Shown piece after piece: positions 33,941 to 41,713 of a stretch of DNA of 64,000 nucleotides. The stretch is from NCBI RefSeq assembly GCF_002934445.1, contig NZ_PTJE01000007.1, forward strand, positions 62,001 through 126,000. Reading direction: 5' to 3'. Numbering within the stretch: the stretch's first letter is position 1; every line of letters starts with the position of its first letter. The notes under the pieces are model-generated. The model saw only the letters and a program-made list of their open reading frames with translations. It searched no databases and was not told the origin of the DNA. This DNA is from Nonlabens xylanidelens (lineage in GTDB: Bacteria > Bacteroidota > Bacteroidia > Flavobacteriales > Flavobacteriaceae). A program made the translations under genes and the position numbers.

Positions 33941-34759
33941 TTATTTTTTATTTTTGTCTTTAGAAGTCTTCAATATCTTGTATTCTTCATAACACTCGCT
34001 GATAGCATCTAGTATTTGAAGATCGTTTGCAGTTTCAATAAACTGCTTAGAATATTGGCAATTTCTAAGGATTCCATCTATATCAACTTTGTCTAGTTGA
34101 AGTAAGTTCATCAGAGTCTCTCTGTCGTATTTACTTTGTAGTAAGTTTCTAATCTCGTCTTGTTGTTTTACCTGTCTTAGCTTGCGCATAGATTTTCCTT
34201 TTTTACCAAAGGTGTTGTAAAGGAAATCTGCAGGATTAAATACACTTTCTAGTACATTTGTAATAGCACCAGGCTCACTGTCACCAGCTTCATAACCTTT
34301 AGGTAAACCGCTTATTTTGTACCTTCTAGTAGCATAAATAGGAGCACGCTTTGCGTCTATTTCTAAGAAACCAGTAAGAGAAGTCTCTGTAACCGTTACT
34401 TCGTCTAGTGCGATACCTTTTTCTGTCATAGAAATAGTAACATCACCAAATTTTAACCAATCCTCAGTAACTCTTACATTAATGGTTTCAAAACCTAAAT
34501 AAGAAAAGTATAACGTATCATTTACCTTGGCAGCGATTTTAAATAGTCCTTCCTTAGTGGTAATGGTACCTTTGATCTGATTTAAGTTAACGATGTTAAC
34601 GTTCTCAAGAATGGTATTATCTTTTGCGTTAAGAACTTTTCCCTTTACCATGCCAGATATGGGAGAAGTAGTTTTGCTTTCTGATTTCTCTTCTTGAGCA
34701 TTACTAATTGAAATACTTAAGGTAAAGCAGAATAGTAGGATGTAGTGTTGTAATTTCAT
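33941..34759 (-). CDS. Secreted protein with carboxypeptidase D regulatory-like domain
   Basis: The 272-residue protein has a signal peptide (MKLQHYILLFCFTLSISISNAQ). A carboxypeptidase-D-regulatory-like beta-sandwich follows (~35-125): V-K-G-K-V-L-N-A-K-D-N-T-I-L-E-N-V-N-I-V, F-S-Y-L-G-F-E-T. This is the domain found at the N-terminus of TonB receptors, but no plug or barrel follows. The C-terminal half is polar and helical (Y-D-R-E-T-L-M-N-L-L) and not recognised. Function unknown; probably periplasmic. It precedes the M28 peptidase gene in the same unit. Confidence 0.78.
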   Translation of the reverse strand: MKLQHYILLFCFTLSISISNAQEEKSESKTTSPISGMVKGKVLNAKDNTILENVNIVNLNQIKGTITTKEGLFKIAAKVNDTLYFSYLGFETINVRVTEDWLKFGDVTISMTEKGIALDEVTVTETSLTGFLEIDAKRAPIYATRRYKISGLPKGYEAGDSEPGAITNVLESVFNPADFLYNTFGKKGKSMRKLRQVKQQDEIRNLLQSKYDRETLMNLLQLDKVDIDGILRNCQYSKQFIETANDLQILDAISECYEEYKILKTSKDKNKK

Positions 34760-34811
34760 AATTATCTGAGCTAAATTAAGCTAATGTGCTTATTTAAAGT
34801 GAATTTATAAT

Positions 34812-35390
34812 TTAATTAACTTCTTTCAGGTAGTCTATGAGCTTTCTCAGAGCCTTTGCTCTATGACTTATAGCACCTTTTTCTGTAAGAGTCATTTCTG
34901 CAAAGGATTTTTCATAGCCGTCTGGCTGGAAAATAGGGTCGTAGCCAAAACCTTTTGAACCACTTCTTTCTAACAAAATAGAACCTTCACAAACTCCTTC
35001 AAAGAGAGTTTGATTATTATTCAAATCTAAGGCAATAGCAGTGACAAAGCGCGCAGATCTATTGTTATTGTTTGTTAACTTTTTAAGCAATAAATCCATG
35101 TTGTCTTCGCTGCTTTTTTGTTCACCTGCATATCTAGCACTGTACACACCAGGTTCTCCATCTAGTGCTTCAACCAGCAGTCCAGTATCGTCTGCAAAAA
35201 TGGGCTGTTGAAATCTGTTTTTTAAATACTCCACCTTTTGAATGGCGTTACCAGCAATTGTACCTGATGTTTCTGGTATGTCCTCATCAAAACCTAGATC
35301 TTCTAAGCTTATAAGTTTGATGTAAGAAGGCATTAACGCTTGTACTTCTTTTAATTTATTCTGATTATGTGTAGCAAAGATGATTTCCAT
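34812..35390 (-). CDS. rdgB: Non-canonical purine NTP pyrophosphatase (dITP/XTP)
   Basis: The 192-residue protein has the Ham1/RdgB motifs: I-I-F-A-T-H-N-Q-N-K-L-K-E-V at the N-terminus, F-A-D-D-T-G-L-L-V-E-A-L-D-G-E-P-G-V-Y-S-A-R-Y-A-G (~68-92), G-F-G-Y-D-P-I-F and S-H-R-A-K-A. It hydrolyses ITP, dITP and XTP to monophosphates and keeps deaminated bases out of DNA. The length is normal. It starts 2 nt from the stop of the upstream hydrolase gene and is cotranscribed with it. Confidence 0.94.
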   Translation of the reverse strand: MEIIFATHNQNKLKEVQALMPSYIKLISLEDLGFDEDIPETSGTIAGNAIQKVEYLKNRFQQPIFADDTGLLVEALDGEPGVYSARYAGEQKSSEDNMDLLLKKLTNNNNRSARFVTAIALDLNNNQTLFEGVCEGSILLERSGSKGFGYDPIFQPDGYEKSFAEMTLTEKGAISHRAKALRKLIDYLKEVN

Positions 35391-35392
35391 GT

Positions 35393-36037
35393 TTATAGAC
35401 TTTTAGCAATTTCTAAAATAAGTGGTACGTGTACCACATGTTTAATTTCTGGTTGGTATAACTCACATTTTGTACCAAAGAGAAGTTCTATCTTTTTACT
35501 TTCCCTTTTTATTACTTCTTCATTAGAATATTCGTCTAGCGTGCCTGCTATGTGAATGAATCTAGAACAGGTGTCTCTAAAATGCTTGCCATCACTAGTG
35601 TCTAGTTCTGCCGGTATGCTGCCACTATGCATAATTAGGGCTTTTATTTTATGATGGTAAGATTTTAAAAATCGAGTAGCGATAGATACTCCTTGAGAGT
35701 ATCCCATTAATAAAATGCGTGGATCACCTACGAGATTTTCGGTTTTGAGTACTTCATGAATATAGTTGAGGTTGTTGCCCATTTCTTGAGTCGTGTCCAC
35801 CTTTGTTAACCAGCATGCACCTACGTGTTTAAAGCCTTTACCTATATAAGATTTAGACGGAGCCTGTAAAACGATTACATAGTTCTCTTGAGAATCTAAG
35901 CCTTCAAAATAACGTTTAAAATAGGTAGCTAGATAACCTAAACCATGAAAGCATATCCAGATATTTTTAGTCTTATCTGTTAATTCAAAAAGTGTCTCGT
36001 AAGAATTAGTATGTGTATAGGAAACTGTTTTTACCAT
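35393..36037 (-). CDS. Alpha/beta hydrolase (phospholipase/carboxylesterase type)
   Basis: The 214-residue cytosolic protein has an alpha/beta hydrolase core: I-W-I-C-F-H-G-L-G-Y (oxyanion region, ~30), nucleophile elbow G-Y-S-Q-G (Ser ~106), a likely acid in I-A-G-T-L-D-E-Y, and His in I-K-H-V-V-H-V-P near the C-terminus. The order fits the Ser-Asp-His triad of the carboxylesterase/LYPLA group. The substrate is unknown. It is divergent from the hotdog thioesterase gene (35 bp between starts) and upstream of rdgB. Confidence 0.83.
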   Translation of the reverse strand: MVKTVSYTHTNSYETLFELTDKTKNIWICFHGLGYLATYFKRYFEGLDSQENYVIVLQAPSKSYIGKGFKHVGACWLTKVDTTQEMGNNLNYIHEVLKTENLVGDPRILLMGYSQGVSIATRFLKSYHHKIKALIMHSGSIPAELDTSDGKHFRDTCSRFIHIAGTLDEYSNEEVIKRESKKIELLFGTKCELYQPEIKHVVHVPLILEIAKSL

Positions 36038-36056
36038 TTTTTCTATCGGTATGACT

Positions 36057-36064
36057 TATTTTTG
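36057..36064 (+). promoter_or_regulatory. Bacteroidota -7 box (TATTTTTG) of the thioesterase-menF unit
   Basis: TATTTTTG ends 8 nt before the ATG at 36073, implying a leader of only a few bases. Confidence 0.6.
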
Positions 36065-36072
36065 GTAAAGAT

Positions 36073-36486
36073 ATGGACAAAGAAGATATACTACAGCGTT
36101 GTAATGCTATTTGCCGCAATACACTCATGGAGACGTTAGACATCGATTTTATTGATGTAGGAGAAGATTTTTTAACGGCTAGAATGCCAGTAACTCCCAA
36201 AGTGCATCAGCCAGATGGAGTGTTGCATGGAGGTGCAAGTGTTGCTCTTGCCGAGAGTGTAGGTAGTGCTGCTAGTTATATGTTTTTAGATACCGAAAAC
36301 TTTGCGATTAGAGGTCTAGAAATAAGTGCAAATCATACACGATCTAAGAAGGATGGACACGTGTTTGCAACGGCCCGTTTTTTACATAAAGGAAGAACAA
36401 CACAGCTCTGGGAAATCAAAATTACAGATGAAGAAGAGAGGCTTATTTCTATATGTAAATTAACCACTATAGCTCTCAAAAAATAA
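36073..36486 (+). CDS. Hotdog-fold thioesterase, probable DHNA-CoA thioesterase
   Basis: The 137-residue protein belongs to the PaaI/YbgC-like hotdog group, with H-Q-P-D-G-V-L-H-G-G-A-S-V-A-L-A-E-S (~50-67). In this motif the His/Gly and the Glu form the active site. Members such as MenI hydrolyse 1,4-dihydroxy-2-naphthoyl-CoA in menaquinone synthesis. Its position directly before menF, with menD further down, supports that role, but other acyl-CoA substrates are possible. Its stop is followed by only 30 nt before the menF start, in the same reading frame. Confidence 0.85.
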   Translation: MDKEDILQRCNAICRNTLMETLDIDFIDVGEDFLTARMPVTPKVHQPDGVLHGGASVALAESVGSAASYMFLDTENFAIRGLEISANHTRSKKDGHVFATARFLHKGRTTQLWEIKITDEEERLISICKLTTIALKK

Positions 36487-36513
36487 CACTTTTACTCACT
36501 ATTATTCCTATAC

Positions 36514-36527
36514 CGCTTGCGCGAAAA
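36514..36527. repeat. Degenerate palindrome at the menF start
   Basis: CGCTTGCGCGAAAA matches the first part of the palindrome family and then diverges. The proposed TTG start of menF is inside it. Confidence 0.45.
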
Positions 36528-37560
36528 TTTACTCTCATACACGGCATTACTACTTAAAAAAGAACTACCTTTCTTGTTAATTAGACAGGTGAATAGCGAT
36601 ACTGTGCGCATACTCTCACAACGAGATCAAAAATGGTATAAAAGCGCACCTGACAACATGACTTATGGTGTTTTTTCAAAATTTCAAAAATCAGAATACC
36701 AGGTTTTTATAATAGCTCAAGAAGATTATAACTTTACTTATAAAAATACGAACTCAACGCCCAAAGAACTTTTAAATGCAGTACGTTTAGTAGATGCCGA
36801 GGAGCAAAAAAGGTACACAAATTTAGTGGCAAAAGCGGTTCTTAGATTAAAAGAATCTAGTTTGAAAAAGGTTGTTCTTTCGCGCAAGCAATCTTTTCAA
36901 AATTCAAAATCAGATACAGAGATTTTAACTGATTTACTAGATGCATATCCAGCAGCAAATTGTTACTTTTTTTATCATCCTAAAGTAGGGAAATGGGTAG
37001 GTGCAACTCCAGAAGTTTTGGTCCAAATAGATGGTGTAAAACTTAAAACAATGTCTCTAGCTGGTACGGCTCTTTATCAAGAAAATGAAGAACATATTTG
37101 GGGTAAAAAAGAGCTAGAAGAACAACGATTAGTTACCGATTTTATAATTCATAATTTACAAGAAAGTGGTGCTGATAACATTCAAGAATCAGACGTTAAA
37201 ACGGTGCGTGCTGGTAAACTTATTCATTTAAGAACAGATATCACTGCCACGGTAAATTCTAAGGATAAGAATATGTTTATCGATGCATTGCATCCTACAC
37301 CTGCGGTATGTGGTATGCCTAGAAATGAGTCTCTGGACTTTATCAATAAGAACGAAAATTATGATCGTTCTTTCTACACTGGTTATTTAGGTATGGTGGA
37401 CAAGGGCAGCGCGAGTTATTTTGTGAACTTAAGATGTATGGAGCTGCATGATGATCAAGTAGATATCTATGTAGGTGGTGGTATTACAGCATTGAGTGAT
37501 CCAAATGCAGAATTTGAGGAAACGCTCAACAAGCTATCTACTATGAAAAAGTTAGTATAA
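36517..37560 (+). CDS. menF: Isochorismate synthase
   Basis: The 347-residue protein has the chorismate-binding fold: V-V-L-S-R-K, W-V-G-A-T-P-E-V-L, T-M-S-L-A-G-T-A, H-P-T-P-A-V-C-G-M-P and F-Y-T-G-Y-L-G. The Lys and Glu positions of isochorismate synthases are kept. It converts chorismate to isochorismate, the first step to menaquinone. There is no ATG. The frame runs back to the stop of the thioesterase gene and the only near start is TTG 36517, inside a degenerate palindrome copy. A siderophore role cannot be excluded by sequence, but menD nearby favours menaquinone. Confidence 0.9.
   Translation: MRENLLSYTALLLKKELPFLLIRQVNSDTVRILSQRDQKWYKSAPDNMTYGVFSKFQKSEYQVFIIAQEDYNFTYKNTNSTPKELLNAVRLVDAEEQKRYTNLVAKAVLRLKESSLKKVVLSRKQSFQNSKSDTEILTDLLDAYPAANCYFFYHPKVGKWVGATPEVLVQIDGVKLKTMSLAGTALYQENEEHIWGKKELEEQRLVTDFIIHNLQESGADNIQESDVKTVRAGKLIHLRTDITATVNSKDKNMFIDALHPTPAVCGMPRNESLDFINKNENYDRSFYTGYLGMVDKGSASYFVNLRCMELHDDQVDIYVGGGITALSDPNAEFEETLNKLSTMKKLV
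36875..36890. repeat. Possible palindrome remnant inside menF
   Basis: The stretch contains CTTTCGCGCAAGC, a partial match to the palindrome family. It may be chance. Confidence 0.3.
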
Positions 37561-37569
37561 ACAGTGCTG

Positions 37570-37758
37570 TTAAAGAATACTTCTAAATGCTGTTCGTAAC
37601 AGTGTCGTTTTAAAACCTACTACCTGTCCTTGCTCATTACGACTTTCATTTAACGATCTAATGTAGTTTATAGCTGCTCTTATAGAAGACTTTATAAAAA
37701 CTGTAGACTGATAGAATCCTACAAACGTATAAAAAACAAGATATTTAATTATAATCAT
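37570..37758 (-). CDS. Possible 62-residue membrane-associated protein
   Basis: MIIIKYLVFYTFVGFYQ starts a hydrophobic segment followed by a basic, helical part (S-S-I-R-A-A-I-N-Y-I) and L-L-R-T-A-F-R-S-I-L at the end. It begins with ATG and fills a gap without other genes, but there is no clear promoter box, terminator or known family. It could be a chance frame. Confidence 0.35.
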   Translation of the reverse strand: MIIIKYLVFYTFVGFYQSTVFIKSSIRAAINYIRSLNESRNEQGQVVGFKTTLLRTAFRSIL

Positions 37759-38116
37759 AGTTAGGGCTGGTTTAATAGAACTTAAACTTAGTTATTTTTA
37801 ATGAAATAAACTAGGGCAAATTTCTAAATCTTGTATTTGAACTTTTAATACTCAGTATAATATAGATAAAAAGACAATTGTATAGCTGAGTAGTAACGGA
37901 CTAAGTGATTGATTGATGGTAGAGACTAGGTTTACGGTCAATATTCCTGTGCATCACTTGTTTAATAGCTTATTTTTGAGGTGATTTCTTACACGATAAT
38001 GCCATATGGAGGTGCTGTAACGCAGGATACTGGTGAATTTGTTAACGTTTAAAAATAGGAATCTAATTTTATGAGAAGAAGCTGTTAAGTATGTTGTATG
38101 CGGCGACTGGCATCTT

Positions 38117-38124
38117 TACCTTTG
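38117..38124 (+). promoter_or_regulatory. Bacteroidota -7 box (TACCTTTG) for menD
   Basis: TACCTTTG is a perfect TAnnTTTG match ending 6 nt before ATG 38131. It overlaps codons of a longer frame from ATG 38098 and so argues for the shorter protein. Confidence 0.65.
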
Positions 38125-38130
38125 TTATAT

Positions 38131-39804
38131 ATGTATCCAGAAATTCTACATGCCCAGCAGGTTGTACTTCTTTTTAAAGAAAGAGGTATTAAAAACATTG
38201 TCATTTCTCCAGGTTCTAGAAATGCGCCTTTAACAATAGGTTTTTCAGAAAACGATTATTTTAATTGTTACAGTATTGTAGATGAGCGTTGTGCAGCTCA
38301 TGTGGCATTAGGTATGGCGCAACAATTACAAGAACCTGTTGCTGTATTATGTACTAGTGGTAGTGCACTTTTAAATTACTACCCTGCGGTTACAGAAGCT
38401 TATTATTCTGAAATCCCCTTAATAGTTCTCAGTGCAGACCGCCCGCCTCATAAAATCGATATAGGTGACGGTCAGACTATAAGACAACAAGGAGTGTATG
38501 CAAATCATATTTTATATGATACGCAGTTAGAGATGTTATTATCTATCGATAACCAAGAAAGTATTGCGACTAACGAGCGACTAATCAACAAAGCTATCAA
38601 CACCGCTATTTCACAGCATGGACCGGTTCATATTAATATACCATTTGAAGAACCGCTATATAATAAAGTAGAAAAGCCATCTTTAGAGGTTAAAGTTATT
38701 GATTTATTGAAGAATGAATCTAGCGAGATACCAGATAGCTTTATAGAACAATGGAAGAGCGCTCAAAGGAAACTAGTCATTCTCGCAACGTTGAATCCGC
38801 CGGTGTTTGATAATGCAGACCTAGATATACTTACTAGTGACCCTAGTGTTCTGGTAATGAGTGAGGTGAGTAGTAATGTAGTTCATGATAAGGTAATATG
38901 GGGAATAGATACCTTAATTGCTCCCATAGAAAAGGAAGATGACCAGATAAAAGACCTGCAGCCAGACCTAGTTATCACTATAGGCGGTATGATTGTCTCT
39001 AAAAAGATAAAACAATACCTAAGACGCTTTGAGACTAAAGTACATTATCATGTTGGTAAAAGACGTGCCTATGATACGTTCTTTAAGCTAGCAGGACATA
39101 TTAAAGTAAAACCACAAAAATGGGTACAACAGCTACCTAAAGACTATATAGATAGTAACTATCAAGATAGATGGCTGTCACATTTCAAAAATTACCTAGT
39201 TAAAAGGCAGGATTACTTTGCGCAAATGCCGTGGTCAGATTTTAAAGCTTTTGAACATATTTTCCCTAGTTTACCAGATAATAATATAGTACTACAGTTA
39301 GGTAACAGCAGCACGATAAGGTATGCGCAGTTATTCCAGATGAATGAGTCACACACTGTTTTTTCTAATCGAGGTACTAGTGGTATAGACGGTAGTACGA
39401 GTACAGCGATAGGAGCGGCAATGGCTAGCGATAGGCAAGTAGTTTTTATAACAGGAGATTTAAGCTTTTTCTATGATTCTAATGCGTTATGGAATAATTA
39501 TATACCTGATAACTTTAAGATTATAGTCATAAATAACTCTGGTGGTGGGATATTCAGGATTTTACCAGGTCATAAAGAGACTGATGAGTTCCAGACTTAT
39601 TTTGAAACTCAACATGATTTAACGGCAGCGCATCTTTGTAAAATGCATGGCGTGAATTATCAAAGTGTTAGTGAAGAGTCCGCTTTCGCGAAAGCGTGCA
39701 ACCTATTGTTTACTAGTAATAAAGGACCGCAGTTGTTAGAAGTGTTTACACCTAGACAGATAAATGATACCGTTCTTCTAGATTACTTTAAATTTTTAAA
39801 ATAA
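38131..39804 (+). CDS. menD: 2-succinyl-5-enolpyruvyl-6-hydroxy-3-cyclohexene-1-carboxylate synthase
   Basis: The protein is 557 residues from ATG 38131. The thiamine-diphosphate enzyme signatures are V-I-S-P-G-S-R-N-A-P-L-T near the N-terminus, D-E-R-C-A-A-H-V-A-L-G with the cofactor-activating Glu, and the diphosphate/Mg motif F-I-T-G-D-L-S-F-F-Y-D-S-N-A-L-W-N-N. It joins isochorismate and 2-oxoglutarate in menaquinone synthesis. The start was chosen because family members begin M-x-Y-P...A-Q and a promoter box overlaps the longer frame. An exact palindrome copy (39681-39696) encodes AFAKA in the C-terminal domain. Confidence 0.94.
   Translation: MYPEILHAQQVVLLFKERGIKNIVISPGSRNAPLTIGFSENDYFNCYSIVDERCAAHVALGMAQQLQEPVAVLCTSGSALLNYYPAVTEAYYSEIPLIVLSADRPPHKIDIGDGQTIRQQGVYANHILYDTQLEMLLSIDNQESIATNERLINKAINTAISQHGPVHINIPFEEPLYNKVEKPSLEVKVIDLLKNESSEIPDSFIEQWKSAQRKLVILATLNPPVFDNADLDILTSDPSVLVMSEVSSNVVHDKVIWGIDTLIAPIEKEDDQIKDLQPDLVITIGGMIVSKKIKQYLRRFETKVHYHVGKRRAYDTFFKLAGHIKVKPQKWVQQLPKDYIDSNYQDRWLSHFKNYLVKRQDYFAQMPWSDFKAFEHIFPSLPDNNIVLQLGNSSTIRYAQLFQMNESHTVFSNRGTSGIDGSTSTAIGAAMASDRQVVFITGDLSFFYDSNALWNNYIPDNFKIIVINNSGGGIFRILPGHKETDEFQTYFETQHDLTAAHLCKMHGVNYQSVSEESAFAKACNLLFTSNKGPQLLEVFTPRQINDTVLLDYFKFLK
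39681..39696. repeat. Dispersed palindrome, exact copy inside menD
   Basis: CGCTTTCGCGAAAGCG reads S-A-F-A-K-A-C in MenD. Confidence 0.95.
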
Positions 39805-39868
39805 AATTTAATCTATTATATTTAAGGCATATTTTTAACTAAATAACTAACATTTCAATATAAAAATT

Positions 39869-40204
39869 ATGAGTAAATTTGACGAAAGAGTAGAAAAATA
39901 CATCGCAGCTTACAAAGATAAAGTAGGAGGTAAATTAGATGAAGAGCTACTCAGAAAAGTAACTAAAGGATTAGGTCCATCTATTTATAATAGAGATGCT
40001 GAAACTGTAAGTGCTGAGAAAACAGAAATGGAACGTGTAGTAAAAAATTATTTACAGAAAAAATTAGGACTTACTGGAGATGACCTTATGGGATCTGTAG
40101 AAGCTGTAATTGAGAAGTATGGTAAAAGTGAGCGTGCTAAGTATCGCGCTATTATTTATTACATGCTTTGTGTACACCACGGTAAAGAATCTATCTATAA
40201 CTAG
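39869..40204 (+). CDS. DUF2853 family protein
   Basis: The 111-residue soluble, helical protein starts M-S-K-F-D-E-R-V-E-K-Y. It carries the family features K-V-T-K-G-L-G-P-S-I-Y-N-R-D-A-E-T-V-S and a C-terminal A-K-Y-R-A-I-I-Y-Y-M-L. DUF2853 proteins are small cytosolic proteins of unknown function, common in Bacteroidota and Proteobacteria. It follows menD by 64 bp and has a strong terminator behind it. Confidence 0.88.
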   Translation: MSKFDERVEKYIAAYKDKVGGKLDEELLRKVTKGLGPSIYNRDAETVSAEKTEMERVVKNYLQKKLGLTGDDLMGSVEAVIEKYGKSERAKYRAIIYYMLCVHHGKESIYN

Positions 40205-40225
40205 AACTAGATATAATTATATAGT

Positions 40226-40260
40226 AAAAATCCCATCTCTTGAAAAGAGATGGGATTTTT
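40226..40260 (+). terminator. Terminator after the DUF2853 gene
   Basis: A perfect 15-bp stem (40226-40240 with 40246-40260) has a 5-nt loop. The A- and T-runs at both ends make it possibly bidirectional, ending the cytochrome gene from the other side too. Confidence 0.92.
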
Positions 40261-40312
40261 TATTATTAGCTAATATGATGTTTTACATCAGTGAGAATCA
40301 CCTTTTTTTAAA

Positions 40313-40747
40313 TTACTTCTCCACAGCTTTAACCTCTTCTTCTGTAACCATATCTCCGGTGTTCCAGGTCTGTATGGCATAATTCATAACATCTGCTACT
40401 TCTTTATCATCCAGTCCTAATGGCAGCATGACACTATTATACGCAGCACCATTAACGGTAATTTCTCCTCTAAGACCATATTTTACAGCATGTATACTAG
40501 CGATACGTTTGTTAGTTAACCAGTCCGATGGGTTAAGTGGTGGGAACGCGCCAGGGACACCTTTACCAGTAGGCATGTGACAGGTAACACACAACTCGCC
40601 GAAGATATCTTCTCCACGTTTTACACTTTTTTCTAGTGGCGTGGTAGGTGTAGTGTTTGCGTTATTACTGCCTAATGTAGATTTTCTTTTATCATTACCA
40701 CAGCTAGTTATAGCAATGGCTAGTAGTAATAGATATACGTATTTCAT
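40313..40747 (-). CDS. Class I cytochrome c lipoprotein
   Basis: The 144-residue protein has the signal L-L-L-L-A-I-A-I-T-S-C (lipidated Cys16) and a polar linker. The cytochrome c domain has heme motif C-V-T-C-H (~54-58), followed by M-P-T-G-K-G-V-P-G-A-F-P-P-L, and a likely axial Met in S-V-M-L-P-L-G. Members often serve as electron acceptors for periplasmic dehydrogenases. A PQQ-dependent dehydrogenase gene lies 1 kb away in the same direction, so a link is possible. The 268 bp before the next gene (40748-41015) hold nothing I can identify. Confidence 0.88.
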   Translation of the reverse strand: MKYVYLLLLAIAITSCGNDKRKSTLGSNNANTTPTTPLEKSVKRGEDIFGELCVTCHMPTGKGVPGAFPPLNPSDWLTNKRIASIHAVKYGLRGEITVNGAAYNSVMLPLGLDDKEVADVMNYAIQTWNTGDMVTEEEVKAVEK

Positions 40748-41015
40748 AATGGTTTTCTTGATGTTTAAAAATACAATTCCATTTATAAATTTCTAGGTTT
40801 AAAAGTGATAATTTTTAAAGTAGAAATTTATGTTACTAGTTTGTAACGGTATGCTTTTATGTATTAAAGATTTGTTTTATATACTAAGCGCAACCCACAA
40901 GTGAAATAACTTTATTATTTAATGACTCAAAAGAATTCCCCTCCATAGGGTATTGTGTGATTAAAACTTAATAAATAATTTTGAATTGAACTCAACTAGC
41001 TAATTAAGTAAGAAA

Positions 41016-41612
41016 ATGAAATATATATTATTAATAATTGCGTTAATCTGCATATGGGGTGGTTCTCAAGGAGTTTATACATCTATAAATAACTCTTCAC
41101 CTACCGTATATGATGTTAATTCTTTTGTAAATGGAATAATTCCAAAAGAAGAATGGCTGCAACTAGAAAATTGTAATATAAACTTGATGGAATCAATTTA
41201 TTTTGAAAGTGCCTTTGGAAATGGTCTTGCTGAAGAATTATTCATACCATTAAATACTCAGAATGATTCTATTACTGTTTTTATATCTGAAAAATCTCAA
41301 AATGTCTTAGATGTGTTTAATTTAATTAATACACAAACAGACCCTGAGAAAGCACAAAATTATTTTGAGAAATATGAACATCTTATTTTTAAAGATAGCA
41401 TTACTTATAGTGGTATTGTAAAATATGGAATAGACTTAGATAATAAGCAATGGAGGCAACTGTCATCTACATCACCTAAAATAATTAGCAAGTTTTTAAT
41501 TTTAGATAATAACACTACACCAGACAGCATTTTTTCTTATTTTATATTAGGACTAGGTGTTTTACTACTACTTTTATCTATTAAAAGTTTTTTAAAGAAA
41601 GAAACAGAATAA
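41016..41612 (+). CDS. Membrane protein of unknown function with two terminal helices
   Basis: The 198-residue protein has an N-terminal helix (Y-I-L-L-I-I-A-L-I-C-I-W-G), an extracytoplasmic domain of ~150 residues and a C-terminal helix (I-L-G-L-G-V-L-L-L-L-L-S-I) with a basic end. The middle part has no motif I recognise; its content (P-K-E-E-W-L-Q-L, D-N-K-Q-W-R-Q-L) suggests a mixed alpha/beta domain. It is flanked by convergent or divergent genes on both sides and appears monocistronic. Confidence 0.68.
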   Translation: MKYILLIIALICIWGGSQGVYTSINNSSPTVYDVNSFVNGIIPKEEWLQLENCNINLMESIYFESAFGNGLAEELFIPLNTQNDSITVFISEKSQNVLDVFNLINTQTDPEKAQNYFEKYEHLIFKDSITYSGIVKYGIDLDNKQWRQLSSTSPKIISKFLILDNNTTPDSIFSYFILGLGVLLLLLSIKSFLKKETE

Positions 41613-41713
41613 ACGTATTATTCCATTTAGTAATATAAAGCTCCTTTATTATAGAATGACTAGTAAAAATAGATGGTATATGTTTCATCATAATTTTTAA
41701 ACTTCAAGTCACA

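Larger units (their letters stand above)
37561..38130. other. Region of 570 bp between menF and menD
   Basis: One possible small minus-strand gene (37570-37758) lies here. Beyond it I see no gene, repeat or RNA structure. The region is AT-rich, with a promoter box at 38117-38124 at its right end. Confidence 0.5.

Noticed and set aside
38098-38130. Longer menD starting at ATG 38098
   Set aside because: A perfect promoter box (38117-38124) lies within it, and family members start at the later M-Y-P.
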